Part shown: piece by piece, positions 19,899 through 29,016 of the stretch
Layout of the letters: each line of letters starts with the position of its first letter
How positions within the stretch are numbered: position 1 is the stretch's first letter
NCBI GenBank assembly: GCA_023212695.1
Contig: JALCCG010000056.1
Location: forward strand, 32,942-96,941
DNA: 64,000 bases
Direction: 5' to 3'
Source: Sporisorium sorghi
Lineage: Eukaryota > Basidiomycota > Ustilaginomycetes > Ustilaginales > Ustilaginaceae
The notes under the pieces: generated by a model
Databases searched by the model: none
The model's input: the letters and a program-made list of their open reading frames with translations, nothing else
What the model was told of the DNA's origin: nothing
Position numbers and translations under genes: made by a program

Positions 19899-20660
19899 AT
19901 GTCGAGCTCCGTGTCTCGCCAGCTCGGCTTTGCTTTGCGATCCGTCTCAAGATCCGCCGTCGCCGGCTCCTCCAAGCAGAGCCTCGCCTCGGTGGCACCG
20001 CGCGCTTCTGCTTTCCTCCCGGCCTCGCGAGCCATGAACTTCTCGACAGCACGAACCGCGCTCAACTCGGCCAGCCAGAAGAAGGAAGAGGAGACCAAGG
20101 CATCCGGCGAGGCGATGGGCGCCACTGACAAGGACGCCGGCGCTGGCAGCGACGCATTGCAAGCACAGATCAAGGAGAAGGACGCCAAGATCAAGGAGTT
20201 GCAAGAGGCCATCCTCTACGGTAAGGCCGACTACCAGAACTTGCAGCGACGATCCAAAGACGAAAAGGCGCAAGCAGGCGACTTTGCCATCACCAAGCTC
20301 GCCAAGGACTTGACCAGCTCCATCGACATTCTCGGTCTGGCGCTCAAGTCGGTGCCTGAGGAGCTGCGCACCGCTCCCAAGGATCTCGACTCCAAGGACC
20401 CTCGTCGTGTCATTGCCGACCTCTTCTCGGGAGTTGACCTCACCTCCAAGTCGCTGCTCGACATGCTGCGAACGCACGGCATCGTCCAATTCGATCCTAC
20501 CGGCGAAAAGTTCGACCCCAAGGAGCACGAGGCGCTCTACCAGGTTCCCGTGCCCGGCAAGGAACCCGGCACCGTGCTCGAGTGCAGCAAGGTCGGCTAC
20601 AAGATCAAGGACCGCCTGCTTCGTGCTGCCGAGGTGGGTGTCGTCCAGTCGACCGACTAA
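19899..20660 (+). CDS. MGE1: Mitochondrial GrpE co-chaperone (Mge1)
   Basis: The start is the ATG at 19899 (MSSSVSRQLGFALRS), giving 253 residues. Residues 1 to about 55 are an Arg/Ser/Ala-rich presequence lacking acidic residues, with RAMNFSTA as a plausible processing site. A coiled-coil helix (about 85-115, LQAQIKEKDAKIKELQEAILYGKADYQNLQRR) and the GrpE core (KLAKDLTSSIDILGLAL, GVDLTSKSLLDMLRTHGI, FDPKEHEALYQVP) follow, ending GTVLECSKVGYKIKDRLLRAAEVGV. Mge1 is the nucleotide-exchange factor for mitochondrial Hsp70 in protein import and folding. Length and order match fungal Mge1. The in-frame stretch upstream of 19899 has only non-ATG starts and reads as 5' UTR. Confidence 0.96.
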   Translation: MSSSVSRQLGFALRSVSRSAVAGSSKQSLASVAPRASAFLPASRAMNFSTARTALNSASQKKEEETKASGEAMGATDKDAGAGSDALQAQIKEKDAKIKELQEAILYGKADYQNLQRRSKDEKAQAGDFAITKLAKDLTSSIDILGLALKSVPEELRTAPKDLDSKDPRRVIADLFSGVDLTSKSLLDMLRTHGIVQFDPTGEKFDPKEHEALYQVPVPGKEPGTVLECSKVGYKIKDRLLRAAEVGVVQSTD

Positions 20661-21368
20661 GATTTTCTATGCTGTTCCGTAGGCAACGTCGCCTTCCGTC
20701 GAATCTGTCAAGAGGGCCTTGAACCGCTCAGGCTTGCTTCCATAGGAGCGATCAGCTCAGCTGTGTCACTTCCATGACGACTATCAAACAACGACGTCTC
20801 TGACTCCCCCCTGGAGTCCCACACAGCTTTCGTGATGCTGTGTGTCAGAGACGAGCTCTCGCCGTCTCGTGTATATCTGTACTTTTTATATATCATCTGC
20901 CTCTTCTCGACAATATCAAGATCCACCACTTTTGTTGCTCTTCCCTTCAACGACGTCTGTCACCGCCAGACCACTTCAGCTCATGCTGGCAATCGATGCA
21001 GCCCTGCTCGCGACCAGGTCCCCTTCTCTCTCGCGTCCGCTTTGAAATGAGCATGTGGTCAGCGTCGCTTTGTGCTGCGATGATGTCGACTGAACCCCCA
21101 CACTCGAGCCTCTTGATCAAATGAGAGCTTAAACAAAAGTCACGCGTGGCCGCGAATTTTCTGCGCCTTGTTTTCCTTTCCTCCTCCTTCTTGGCTCTGG
21201 TCTTCTTCCAAACACACATACACGCAGCTGCAGAAAAATTTTGCTGCGCACTTTTGCTGCGTGACCCTAAAATTTTCAATTTTTTTTTTTTTTTTTTCTC
21301 TCTGCAGTCGCGACTGAGAGAGAGGAGAGAGAGTCTGGCTAGAATGAAAGGAAGAGACACGACGAGGG

Positions 21369-21403
<35 letters not shown>

Positions 21404-21565
21404 CCACCGTGACTGTTGCTCCCCCCCCCCCCCCCTGGGTGCAAGCAAAGTCGGTCGCCCCCATCTTCCCTTCCTACCTTCCCCCCAAAANNNNNNNNNN
21501 AAGATCGGGAAGAGGGAGAAGAAGAGGGAGTAGATTCAAAAAAAAAGAAAGAGAAAGAATAAGGG

Positions 21566-21598
<33 letters not shown>

Positions 21599-21679
21599 GG
21601 CCCACCGTGACTGTTGCTCGCTCGCTCGCTCGCTGGGTGCAAGCAAAGTCGGTCGTCACCATCTTGCCTTCCTACCTTC
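20661..21679. other. Intergenic MGE1 3' flank with assembly gap
   Basis: Non-coding and unusually rich in homopolymers: T15 or more near 21280-21298, 32 A at 21369-21400, about 16 C near 21420-21436, 32 A at 21566-21597. A scaffold gap of 10 N lies at 21491-21500. The short ORFs here are Lys/Phe runs driven by homopolymers. Confidence 0.75.
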
Positions 21680-21687
21680 TCCTCAAA
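21369..21687. repeat. Near-identical segment on both sides of the N gap
   Basis: Both copies read GGG, then 32 A, then GGCCCACCGTGACTGTTGCT, then GGGTGCAAGCAAAGTCGGTCG, then CCTTCCTACCTTC and AAAA. They differ mainly inside a tract that is poly-C in the left copy (21419-21436) and (GCTC)n in the right copy (about 21617-21634). Most likely this is one locus represented twice by unmerged contig ends rather than a biological duplication. Confidence 0.8.
21491..21500. other. Assembly gap (10 N)
   Basis: Ten consecutive N bases flanked by near-identical sequence on both sides (21369-21490 and 21566-21687). This looks like a scaffold join between contigs whose ends overlap. Confidence 0.98.
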
Positions 21688-22384
21688 AAACTTCTCTTAA
21701 AACCCAAAAAACACCATCTTTCTTCAAAAAAACCCGAGGTTGTTGTCGGCTATTTCGCAGTTGTCGCTCCTCGTATAAGGCCAAAAGAAAACTCAAAAAA
21801 CCCATATCTCAAAAGGTAAGCATTGCATCCAGGTGCAAGCAGGGCGGAGGAGAGGATGGAGCGAACGATGGTCGGACGCGTCGATGGTGGCGAGCCGTTG
21901 ATCGCGACGACAGCAGACGAGCAACACTGGCAACGAGCATCAGCTGTGCATTCTCTTCACACGACAACGTCGACGACGACAGCTACGAGGAGGAACGTCG
22001 CACAGCACCTCGATCGATGGCACATACAGTCACGGGCTGCGGAATCCGCATAGACACACGTCAAGAGAAGCGCACCACCTCGTCAAGCAGATCCTCGTCG
22101 TCAACATCTCTCCACCTCATCCGAAGCGACTCCAGCAAGATTTATCTCAGGCCTTCCTCGAGCTGTTCGCGTCCATCTCGAACCGCTCCTTCCTCCGCCC
22201 CGTCTCCTTTTTAATACGCAGCCACTAGACGAGTTCTTTGCTGACCTTCCTCCTCTTCCCCCCTTTCATCTTCACAGAAAGCGTTCATTCGTACCCTTTC
22301 TTTCTTCTTCTTTCCTCTCTTCATCCTTTCTTTTTCTTCTTTCGTCGGAAAATAAACCTTTCAAAAACCCCAGATCTCGTAACC
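21680..22384 (+). promoter_or_regulatory. PAB1 upstream region with A-rich leader and probable 5'-UTR intron
   Basis: A stretch with several A6-A7 blocks (21686-21814) runs into a GTAAGC donor at 21816. A matching acceptor is TTCACAG at 22271-22277, preceded by a CTGAC branch site at 22241-22245 and a long pyrimidine tract. The predicted 462-base intron leaves a second leader exon of 107 bases before the PAB1 ATG at 22385. Multiple oligo(A) blocks in a leader recall the autoregulatory A-rich 5' UTR of poly(A)-binding protein mRNAs. Transcription start and splicing are inferred from sequence only. Confidence 0.55.
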
Positions 22385-24340
22385 ATGTCGTCCACCGAGT
22401 CCCCCGCCGTCGCCCCTGCCGAGGCTGTCCCTGCCTCCAACAACGCTCCCGCCGCCGAGCAGCCGGCAGCCGGCAACGGTGAGCAGGCCAACCGTAACAA
22501 CGCCGATGCCGCCAACAACACCTCGCTCTACGTCGGCGAGCTCGACCCCTCGGTCACCGAGGCCATGCTCTTCGAGATCTTCAACATGATCGGTCCCGTC
22601 GCCAGCATCCGTGTCTGCCGTGACGCCGTCACCCGTCGCTCGCTCGGCTACGCCTACGTCAACTTCCTCAACGCCGCCGACGGTGAGCGTGCCATGGAGC
22701 AGCTCAACTACTCGCTCATCCGCAACCGCCCTTGCCGCATCATGTGGTCCCAGCGTGACCCCGCCCTCCGACGCACCGGTCAGGGCAACATCTTCATCAA
22801 GAACCTCGACGCCGGCATCGACAACAAGGCCCTCCACGACACCTTTGCCGCTTTCGGCAACATTCTCTCGTGCAAGGTCGCCACCAACGAGACTGGCTCG
22901 CTCGGCTACGGCTTCGTCCACTACGAGACCGCCGAGGCTGCCGAGGCCGCCATCAAGCACGTCAACGGCATGCTCTTGAACGACAAGAAGGTCTACGTCG
23001 GTCACCACATCCCTCGCAAGGAGCGTCAGGCCAAGATCGAGGAGACGCGCGCCAACTTCACCAACGTCTACGCCAAGAACGTCGACCCCGAGGTCACCGA
23101 CGACGAGTTCGAGAAGCTCTTCACCAAGTACGGCAAGATCACCTCGTGCGTCCTCCAGCGCGACGACGACGGCAAGTCCAAGGGCTTCGGTTTCGTCAAC
23201 TTCGAAGACCACAACGACGCGCAGAAGGCCGTCGACGAGCTGCACGACTCTGACTTCAAGGGCCAGAAGCTCTTTGTCGCGCGTGCCCAGAAGAAGAGCG
23301 AGCGCGAGGAGGAACTCCGCCGCTCGTACGAGGCCGCCAAGAACGAGAAGCTCGCCAAGTTCCAGGGCGTCAACCTCTACCTCAAGAACATCCCCGAGTC
23401 GTACGACGACGAGCGTCTGCGTGAGGAGTTTGCTCCCTTCGGTGCCATCACCTCGTGCAAGATCATGCGCGCCCCCTCGGGTGTCTCGCGTGGCTTCGGT
23501 TTCGTCTGCTACTCGGCCCCCGAGGAGGCCAACAAGGCCGTTTCCGAGATGAACGGCAAGATGCTCGACAACCGACCGCTCTACGTCGCCCTCGCCCAGC
23601 GCAAGGACGTTCGTCGCCAGCAGCTCGAGGCGCAGATCATGCAGCGCAACCAGCTGCGTCTCCAGCAGCAGGCTGCTGCCCAGGGCATGGGCTACCCGGG
23701 CCCCGGCATGTACTACCCGCAGCCCGGTGCCTTCCCCGGCCAGCCCGGCGGCATGGTGCCCCGTCCCCGTTACGCCCCTGCTGGCATGATGCCCCAGGGC
23801 ATGCCTATGGCTCCTTACGGCCAGCCCGGCCAGTTCCCCGCTGGCATGATGCCCCAGGGCTACCGCCCCGCCCGCCCTCCTCGCGGTGCTCCCAACGCTG
23901 CCGGCGGCCCTGCCCCTCCCGCCGGTGCTCGCCCCCCTGCTGGCGTCAACGGTGCTCCCCGCCCCGCCGGTCAGCCCGTGCCTGGCCAGCCCATGCCGCG
24001 TGGCCCTGCCGCTCGCCCTGCTGGCCGCCCTCAGGGTGAGGCTGCTGGCCAGCCCGCTGCTCTGACTGCCGCTGCCCTCGCTAAGGCTAGCCCCGAGGAG
24101 CAGAAGCAGATGCTCGGTGAGGCTATCTACCCCAAGGTGGCTGCCAGCCAGCCCGAGCTTGCCGGTAAGCTCACTGGTATGATCCTCGAGCTTCCCGTCA
24201 CTGAGCTGCTCCACCTTCTCGAGGAGAGCGAGGCGCTTGACGCCAAGGTCAACGAGGCTCTCGAGGTTCTCAAGGAGTACCAGCAGAACGAGCCTGCTGC
24301 TCCTGAGGCTGAGGCTGAGGCTGCCAAGACTGAGGCCTAA
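22385..24340 (+). CDS. PAB1: Poly(A)-binding protein Pab1
   Basis: 651 residues from ATG 22385 (MSSTESPAVAP). Four RRMs lie at about 46-124, 134-211, 224-302 and 327-405, with RNP motifs such as LYVGEL / LGYAYVNF, IFIKNL / GYGFVHY, VYAKNV / KGFGFVNF and LYLKNI / RGFGFVCY. A Pro/Gly/Ala/Met-rich linker (about 430-555) and a C-terminal MLLE/PABC domain (about 559-630, EQKQMLGEAIYPKV) follow, then an Ala/Glu tail. Pab1 coats mRNA poly(A) tails, contacts eIF4G and eRF3, and controls deadenylation and translation. Codons are strongly C-ended, as expected for an abundant protein; this also creates a long spurious antisense ORF. The start is supported by the end of the N-terminal region and by the upstream leader structure. 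Confidence 0.98.
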   Translation: MSSTESPAVAPAEAVPASNNAPAAEQPAAGNGEQANRNNADAANNTSLYVGELDPSVTEAMLFEIFNMIGPVASIRVCRDAVTRRSLGYAYVNFLNAADGERAMEQLNYSLIRNRPCRIMWSQRDPALRRTGQGNIFIKNLDAGIDNKALHDTFAAFGNILSCKVATNETGSLGYGFVHYETAEAAEAAIKHVNGMLLNDKKVYVGHHIPRKERQAKIEETRANFTNVYAKNVDPEVTDDEFEKLFTKYGKITSCVLQRDDDGKSKGFGFVNFEDHNDAQKAVDELHDSDFKGQKLFVARAQKKSEREEELRRSYEAAKNEKLAKFQGVNLYLKNIPESYDDERLREEFAPFGAITSCKIMRAPSGVSRGFGFVCYSAPEEANKAVSEMNGKMLDNRPLYVALAQRKDVRRQQLEAQIMQRNQLRLQQQAAAQGMGYPGPGMYYPQPGAFPGQPGGMVPRPRYAPAGMMPQGMPMAPYGQPGQFPAGMMPQGYRPARPPRGAPNAAGGPAPPAGARPPAGVNGAPRPAGQPVPGQPMPRGPAARPAGRPQGEAAGQPAALTAAALAKASPEEQKQMLGEAIYPKVAASQPELAGKLTGMILELPVTELLHLLEESEALDAKVNEALEVLKEYQQNEPAAPEAEAEAAKTEA

Positions 24341-25427
24341 GCGCGTGCGCGCTATCTCGTGTCTATCATACCCCCCCTCTCCTCTCCTCACCTCGCCCCA
24401 CACTCGCAACTTCCGACTGGTCATCCATTCACGCACGATTACTTCGACTTGACCCCATCCATCCCCCCCAAAAGATCTCTCTGTCCTGCGCGTCTCATTG
24501 TCGGCGAGCGGCGTGCGCTCAAGCGGGGACGATCGCAGGAGGCAGCGAGCGATGTGCCCCTTCTTCTCTCTACGGAAGCGCGCAGAGGAAAGAGAGAGCA
24601 CACCGCCTCGAAGTTTCTCAAGCTTCTTTTTCGTCTGTTCCGTGAATGCGTTGTATAATAGCCCTCTTTCCTCTTTCACCTGTCTATATTTGTTTTGACA
24701 TCCTCTCGCACCCTTCTCTCCGGGTCCCAAGGCGGTCTCTCTCTCTCTTCGTCGCATCGCATGCGCCTCCTGATCACCCCGCAAATCCCTTCTACCTGAC
24801 ACGCCGCTCCGATCCGACTCTGTTGTTCGCACACGTAGCGCTGATCACCCACCTGCTTCTTTGCGATCTGCAAGGGGTTTTTCTCAACATGGCTGTATGG
24901 AATCTACTGCCGTCCTTTCTCGAAACTTGCAAGAGTGTGCGATTGGCTTGTGATGTGCCTGTGAGCTGAGTAGACATGACGTTGGATGTTGTGAGGACGC
25001 CGTGTTGCTGTTCGGAGCTGCGCTCAGTGCACAGGGCGAGAGAGGCCTAACAATTTGCAACGGAAAAAAAAAAAAATCCCGTTTAGGGTGCAGAGGAGGC
25101 AAAGTTTCGCTCGCTTTTCGCTGTGCTGTGCTGCCGGGATTTTTTTTTTTTTTTTTTTTGGCGGTGTCTCGGCTGAAGAGATGCACGAGAATTTTTTTGT
25201 GCCGTCGACCTGCTTCAAAAAATTTGGCTGCTTTCTCCACCATCCTCTTCTTTATCCCTCTCCTCTTATCCATCATCGCCAGAATCGTCGAGCAGGCAAC
25301 TTCACACTCGTCTCACCACAACGCCGACTAGAAGGATCAGCCGCATACGTCTCAACACATAGTCCTTTCTCCACCACTGCACATTAGGCAGTCCCCCGAT
25401 CTCCATTCAGCCACACATTGGGACAAA
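24341..25427. other. Intergenic: PAB1 3' flank / PNO1 upstream region
   Basis: About 1.09 kb, pyrimidine-rich after the PAB1 stop and containing a 13-A run (about 25064) and a 19-T run (about 25140-25159). No supported gene. The PNO1 promoter must lie in its right part. Confidence 0.6.
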
Positions 25428-26369
25428 ATGGTAGCAAGTTCGTCGAGCAAGCAAGCGGCCGCCGCAGCCGCTGGGTCGAGCAGTGCGAGCAAGGGCAAGA
25501 AGGCGGCGTCTGCCAAGGCGGGTCTTGTTGGTACGCCGAGCAAAGCGGCTGCTGTGGGTGATGATGACGGTGAGGTGGTGCTGAAGCACACCAAGCCGTT
25601 TGGGATGGAGGGGTCGGACGATGAGGATGTGGATATTGCGGACGAGACGTTCGAGACTGCTGCGTCTGGCTCTGCTGATATGGACGATGACGACCTGATG
25701 ATCGGAGCGTCCACCACCACCAGCACCGCTTCCAACACTACCGGCGCGCCAGCAGTGGACACAGGCAAGCCCAAGTTCCAGCCGCTCTCCGCCACCGCCG
25801 CCTCCTCGCTCACCGCGGTCGCCAAAGGCCAACTCCGAAAAATCCCCATCCCACCGCACCGCCTCACCCCGCTCAAAAACGACTGGCACAAGATCTACAC
25901 CCCACTCGTCGAAATGGCCTCCCTCCAGGTCCGCATGAACGTCGCCAAGAAATGCGTCGAGCTCAAATCCTCCCGCTACACCTCCGAACAAGCCATGCTG
26001 CAAAAAGGCGCCGACTTCGTCAAAGCTTTCGCTTTGGGTTTTGAAGCAGACGACGCCATCGCCCTCCTGCGCATGGACGACCTCTTCATCGACACGTTCG
26101 AAATCAAAGACGTCAAAACGCTCCAGGGCGACAATCTCAGCAGGGCGATTGGGCGGATTGCGGGTAAGGATGGAAGGACCAGGTTCGCGATCGAGAACGC
26201 GAGCAGGACGAGGTTGGTCATCGCGGATACGAAGATCCATATTTTGGGCAACTTTAAGAATATCAAGATCGCCAGGGATGCGGTTGTTGCGTTGATCAGG
26301 GGCAGTCCCCCGGGCAAGGTGTATGCGAATCTGAAGAGTATCGGCGCCAGGCAGCGCCAGAGGGCTTAG
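25428..26369 (+). CDS. PNO1: Pre-rRNA processing factor Pno1/Dim2 (KH domain)
   Basis: 313 residues. A low-complexity acidic N-terminus (1 to about 115) is followed by the conserved block KIPIPPHRLTPLKNDWHKIYTPLVE (about 140-164). The KH-like region includes GADFVKAFALGFEADDAIALLR, IKDVKTLQGDNLSRAIGRIAGKDGRT and IHILGNFKNIKIARDAVVALIRGSPPGKVYANL. It ends IGARQRQRA. Pno1 binds Nob1 and the 3' end of 18S rRNA in pre-40S particles in the nucleolus and cytoplasm. Krr1 is the only near relative, but the IPIPPHR motif and the short C-terminus identify Pno1. The gene ends 200 bases from the convergent CDC6 stop. Confidence 0.96.
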   Translation: MVASSSSKQAAAAAAGSSSASKGKKAASAKAGLVGTPSKAAAVGDDDGEVVLKHTKPFGMEGSDDEDVDIADETFETAASGSADMDDDDLMIGASTTTSTASNTTGAPAVDTGKPKFQPLSATAASSLTAVAKGQLRKIPIPPHRLTPLKNDWHKIYTPLVEMASLQVRMNVAKKCVELKSSRYTSEQAMLQKGADFVKAFALGFEADDAIALLRMDDLFIDTFEIKDVKTLQGDNLSRAIGRIAGKDGRTRFAIENASRTRLVIADTKIHILGNFKNIKIARDAVVALIRGSPPGKVYANLKSIGARQRQRA

Positions 26370-26572
26370 TGGTGGAGGTGATGCAATGCATTTGTTCGTG
26401 TACAGCTCAGGCTCAGCTCCGGCGTGTGTGTGAATCGCAACCGACGATCAGTTCGACTGTCTCGCACCAGCCAACACACTGCGTGCTTCCGTGTGTGATG
26501 AGGAAATTGCTCTTCTTCAAAATGCAAAAACGTAATGCTACAACGACGACCAAGAACGCTACTCTCTGGCCA

Positions 26573-28984
26573 TCAGAAGCTGCCGACAGGCACGCCCATC
26601 CTGCCGCCGCCCAGCTCGTCCTGCCTGATCCTAGCGTTCTCCTGGGCAATGCTGTGGAACGCCTTCGCTTTCACCGCGCGGTCCTTCTCCCTCGCATACA
26701 CCCTCGCGATCGTATCGGCCACTGCGGTGTTGCCGCCGCTCACTCCTCCTCCCGCTGCTGCCGCACCACCGGGGCTCGAAGTACAGATCCCGCGCTGAAC
26801 GTCGTCCGGCGACATGGCGAGGTACACCTGTCTGCTGCCCGCCAGCAGCTGTTTCTTAGCAGCGCGCTTGCCGCTCGGGCTCACGCCGCTGCTGCTAACG
26901 ACTACTGCGGCGGTACTCCTCGGTTGCACGTCGACCTCGCTGGCGATGCGGATGACGCCGTTCACCTCGAGCATATCGAAGACGCCGAGAAGCTCTGATC
27001 CTTCGAGTGGGGAAAAGAGCCCGTGCTCCTGCTTCAGGATCGCGTGGTACGTCGACTCAACGTCTGCGATGCGCGTCCCTGATGTAGGAGAAGCGCTGCT
27101 GGTGAAGCTGTTGCTGCCGGCGGTGCCGAGCACGCTGAGGCCGTGTTCGGCGCGGGCCTGGGCGATGAGGATCGATAGCAGCACGAGCTTGGGGTGCACA
27201 CCGAGGGCGCGCACTTTGGATAGGTTCGGAGAGCCCAGCACCGACGTGAGCACTTTGAGGATGTGCGTGGGCCCCACTTTGGGTGCCGAGACGGGGGTCA
27301 GGTGGCGTAGCAGCTTGGCTCGGACCGCCGCGGCTGCGGAGGAGGAGGAGGCGGCTGCTGATCCGGCTGACTCTGCTGACACAGGTTGTGCGACAGTCTC
27401 GCCGTTCTCCTCGGTCGGCGTCGACGCAGCAGCAGCCAGGGCTTTGACACGCTCCGCCTCGACCTGCGCCAGCGCAGCGGCCGCCTTCTTGCGCTGCTCG
27501 CTCTCGACCATCTCGACCGCCAGACGCGCCGCATCGAGCGCCTTCCGCAAGTCGCCCGTGGCACCAGCGATCTTTTTGGCGAGCAGCTCCACGGCTGTCG
27601 GCGTGAACAGCGCCAGCGAGTCTTGCTGCGACGCCGTCTGCACTGACCCACTCTGTTCCTCCTCCTGCCCGCCATCATATCGCGCATACAACCCCGACAG
27701 CCTGTCGCGAATGACCGAAACAATCTCGCTCGCCTCAAACGGCCGGAAATGCAGCAGCGCCGGCGAAGCCCCTTTACTCGCCAGCAGCGGTACGAAGCGC
27801 TCGGTCAGGTCGAGCGAGTTGGCGATGCCGATCAGACTGCAAGCCGCGCCGCCACGGGCGCCGCTGTTGTTACCGCTGCAGTTGGCCGTCCAGGAGAAGA
27901 TCCTGTAGAGGATGTTCTGGTGTGCGCGGCTCTGGAGCAGGTGGTCCATCTCGTCGAGCACGATGAGGATGCGCTGGTTGCCGTCACGGAACAACGTGGA
28001 CAGCGCCTGCTCGGCGACGGCGTCCGACTGGCCCTCGGCGGCGTTGGAGCCGAGCGCCTGGAGCACTTTGCCAAAGATGAGGCGCGGGTGCGACAGGGTC
28101 ATGCAGTTGACGAATGCCACACGGGGTGCCGAGGGCGACGATGTCGACGAGCCCGACGTTGGCTCGGAAAGGCTGTTGAGCACCGAACGGACGAGAGCGG
28201 TCTTGCCGGTGCCCGGCAGACCACAGACATAGAGGCACGCAGCTTCGGCATCGCCATCGAGCTCGACGTTGAGGGTTCTCGCCCTCTGCGGTGCATCGGC
28301 AAAGAGGCCAAACGTCTGCTGCAGGAACAGTTGGATGGCGACGCGCTCCGACTCGCGACCGACGACCTTGACGTGGTGTCCGCCGAGCTTGGTGACGGCG
28401 GCGTTGGTGATGGTGAGACCGGCTTCGGTCTCGGCAGGATCGACGCCCGCAGCGTAACAGAGGAGAGCCCTCGCATGGGCATAGACGCTCGAGTACTCTT
28501 GCTGCTCTGCTGCATCGAGCAGCGCGGGGTTGATGGGAGGGGACACGTCGCGGTCGGAGGAGGAGCAAGAGGAAGTTGGGGCGGAGGAGCTCTCGGCGAT
28601 GCTGTGTGTGTCAAAGAGAGAGCTCTGCGCCGACTCCTGAGACGAGAGTGGGAAGTAAGAACTGAAGTCCTCGTCGGGAGCAAAGGTGGGAATGAAGCGA
28701 GATGTGCTCGGACTGTCGAGGTTTGATGATGCGTTCCGTCTTGCGGTTGGAGTCTGCAGCCTGAGGCGCGAAAGAGGGCTGGCAGGGAGAGATGCGTCGT
28801 CGGCATCAAAGTCGACGTCATTGCGTGATCGTTTTCTAGTGGAAGTCGAGAGTGTCGAGGGTCGACGTGTTGGGGTCGTTTGGATGGAGCTGTGGGTGCT
28901 GGGCGACGAACTGAAGAGGTTGTGATCCGAAGTAGCGCGTGCTAGGCGTCTCGAGGGTGTCCTCGGCATAGTGAGAGCTGGCAT
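26573..28984 (-). CDS. CDC6: Cdc6 / Cdc18 replication licensing ATPase
   Basis: 803 residues from the ATG at 28984 (MPALTMPRTPSRR); a second ATG lies five codons in. The frame continues upstream only through a CT microsatellite without ATG. The N-terminal about 190 residues are Ser/Thr/Pro-rich with CDK-type S/TPxR sites (TPSR, TPTR). The AAA+ domain has Walker A GLPGTGKTAL (about 253), Walker B ILIVLDEMDHLL (about 340) and sensor 1 IGIANSLDL (about 385). A winged-helix C-terminal region (about 620-740) with HILKVLTSVLGSP, VLLSILIAQAR and GVFDMLEVNGVIRIA follows. Cdc6 loads Mcm2-7 on ORC-bound origins in G1. Orc1 is excluded because there is no BAH domain. Low-complexity Ala/Ser insertions make it longer than yeast Cdc6 (513 residues). 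Confidence 0.93.
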   Translation of the reverse strand: MPALTMPRTPSRRLARATSDHNLFSSSPSTHSSIQTTPTRRPSTLSTSTRKRSRNDVDFDADDASLPASPLSRLRLQTPTARRNASSNLDSPSTSRFIPTFAPDEDFSSYFPLSSQESAQSSLFDTHSIAESSSAPTSSCSSSDRDVSPPINPALLDAAEQQEYSSVYAHARALLCYAAGVDPAETEAGLTITNAAVTKLGGHHVKVVGRESERVAIQLFLQQTFGLFADAPQRARTLNVELDGDAEAACLYVCGLPGTGKTALVRSVLNSLSEPTSGSSTSSPSAPRVAFVNCMTLSHPRLIFGKVLQALGSNAAEGQSDAVAEQALSTLFRDGNQRILIVLDEMDHLLQSRAHQNILYRIFSWTANCSGNNSGARGGAACSLIGIANSLDLTERFVPLLASKGASPALLHFRPFEASEIVSVIRDRLSGLYARYDGGQEEEQSGSVQTASQQDSLALFTPTAVELLAKKIAGATGDLRKALDAARLAVEMVESEQRKKAAAALAQVEAERVKALAAAASTPTEENGETVAQPVSAESAGSAAASSSSAAAAVRAKLLRHLTPVSAPKVGPTHILKVLTSVLGSPNLSKVRALGVHPKLVLLSILIAQARAEHGLSVLGTAGSNSFTSSASPTSGTRIADVESTYHAILKQEHGLFSPLEGSELLGVFDMLEVNGVIRIASEVDVQPRSTAAVVVSSSGVSPSGKRAAKKQLLAGSRQVYLAMSPDDVQRGICTSSPGGAAAAGGGVSGGNTAVADTIARVYAREKDRAVKAKAFHSIAQENARIRQDELGGGRMGVPVGSF

Positions 28985-29016
<32 letters not shown>

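Noticed and set aside
21146..21819. Lys-rich and Phe-rich ORFs around the gap
   Set aside because: They are produced by poly(A)/poly(T) runs and cross the N gap.
22238..22384. In-frame N-terminal extension of Pab1
   Set aside because: It begins at a non-ATG codon and contains the branch site and acceptor of the predicted 5'-UTR intron. Pab1 homology starts after 22385.
22361..24832. 823-codon minus-strand ORF
   Set aside because: It is antisense to PAB1, whose extreme codon bias removes stops from the opposite strand. The sequence is Leu/Val/Gly-rich without domains.
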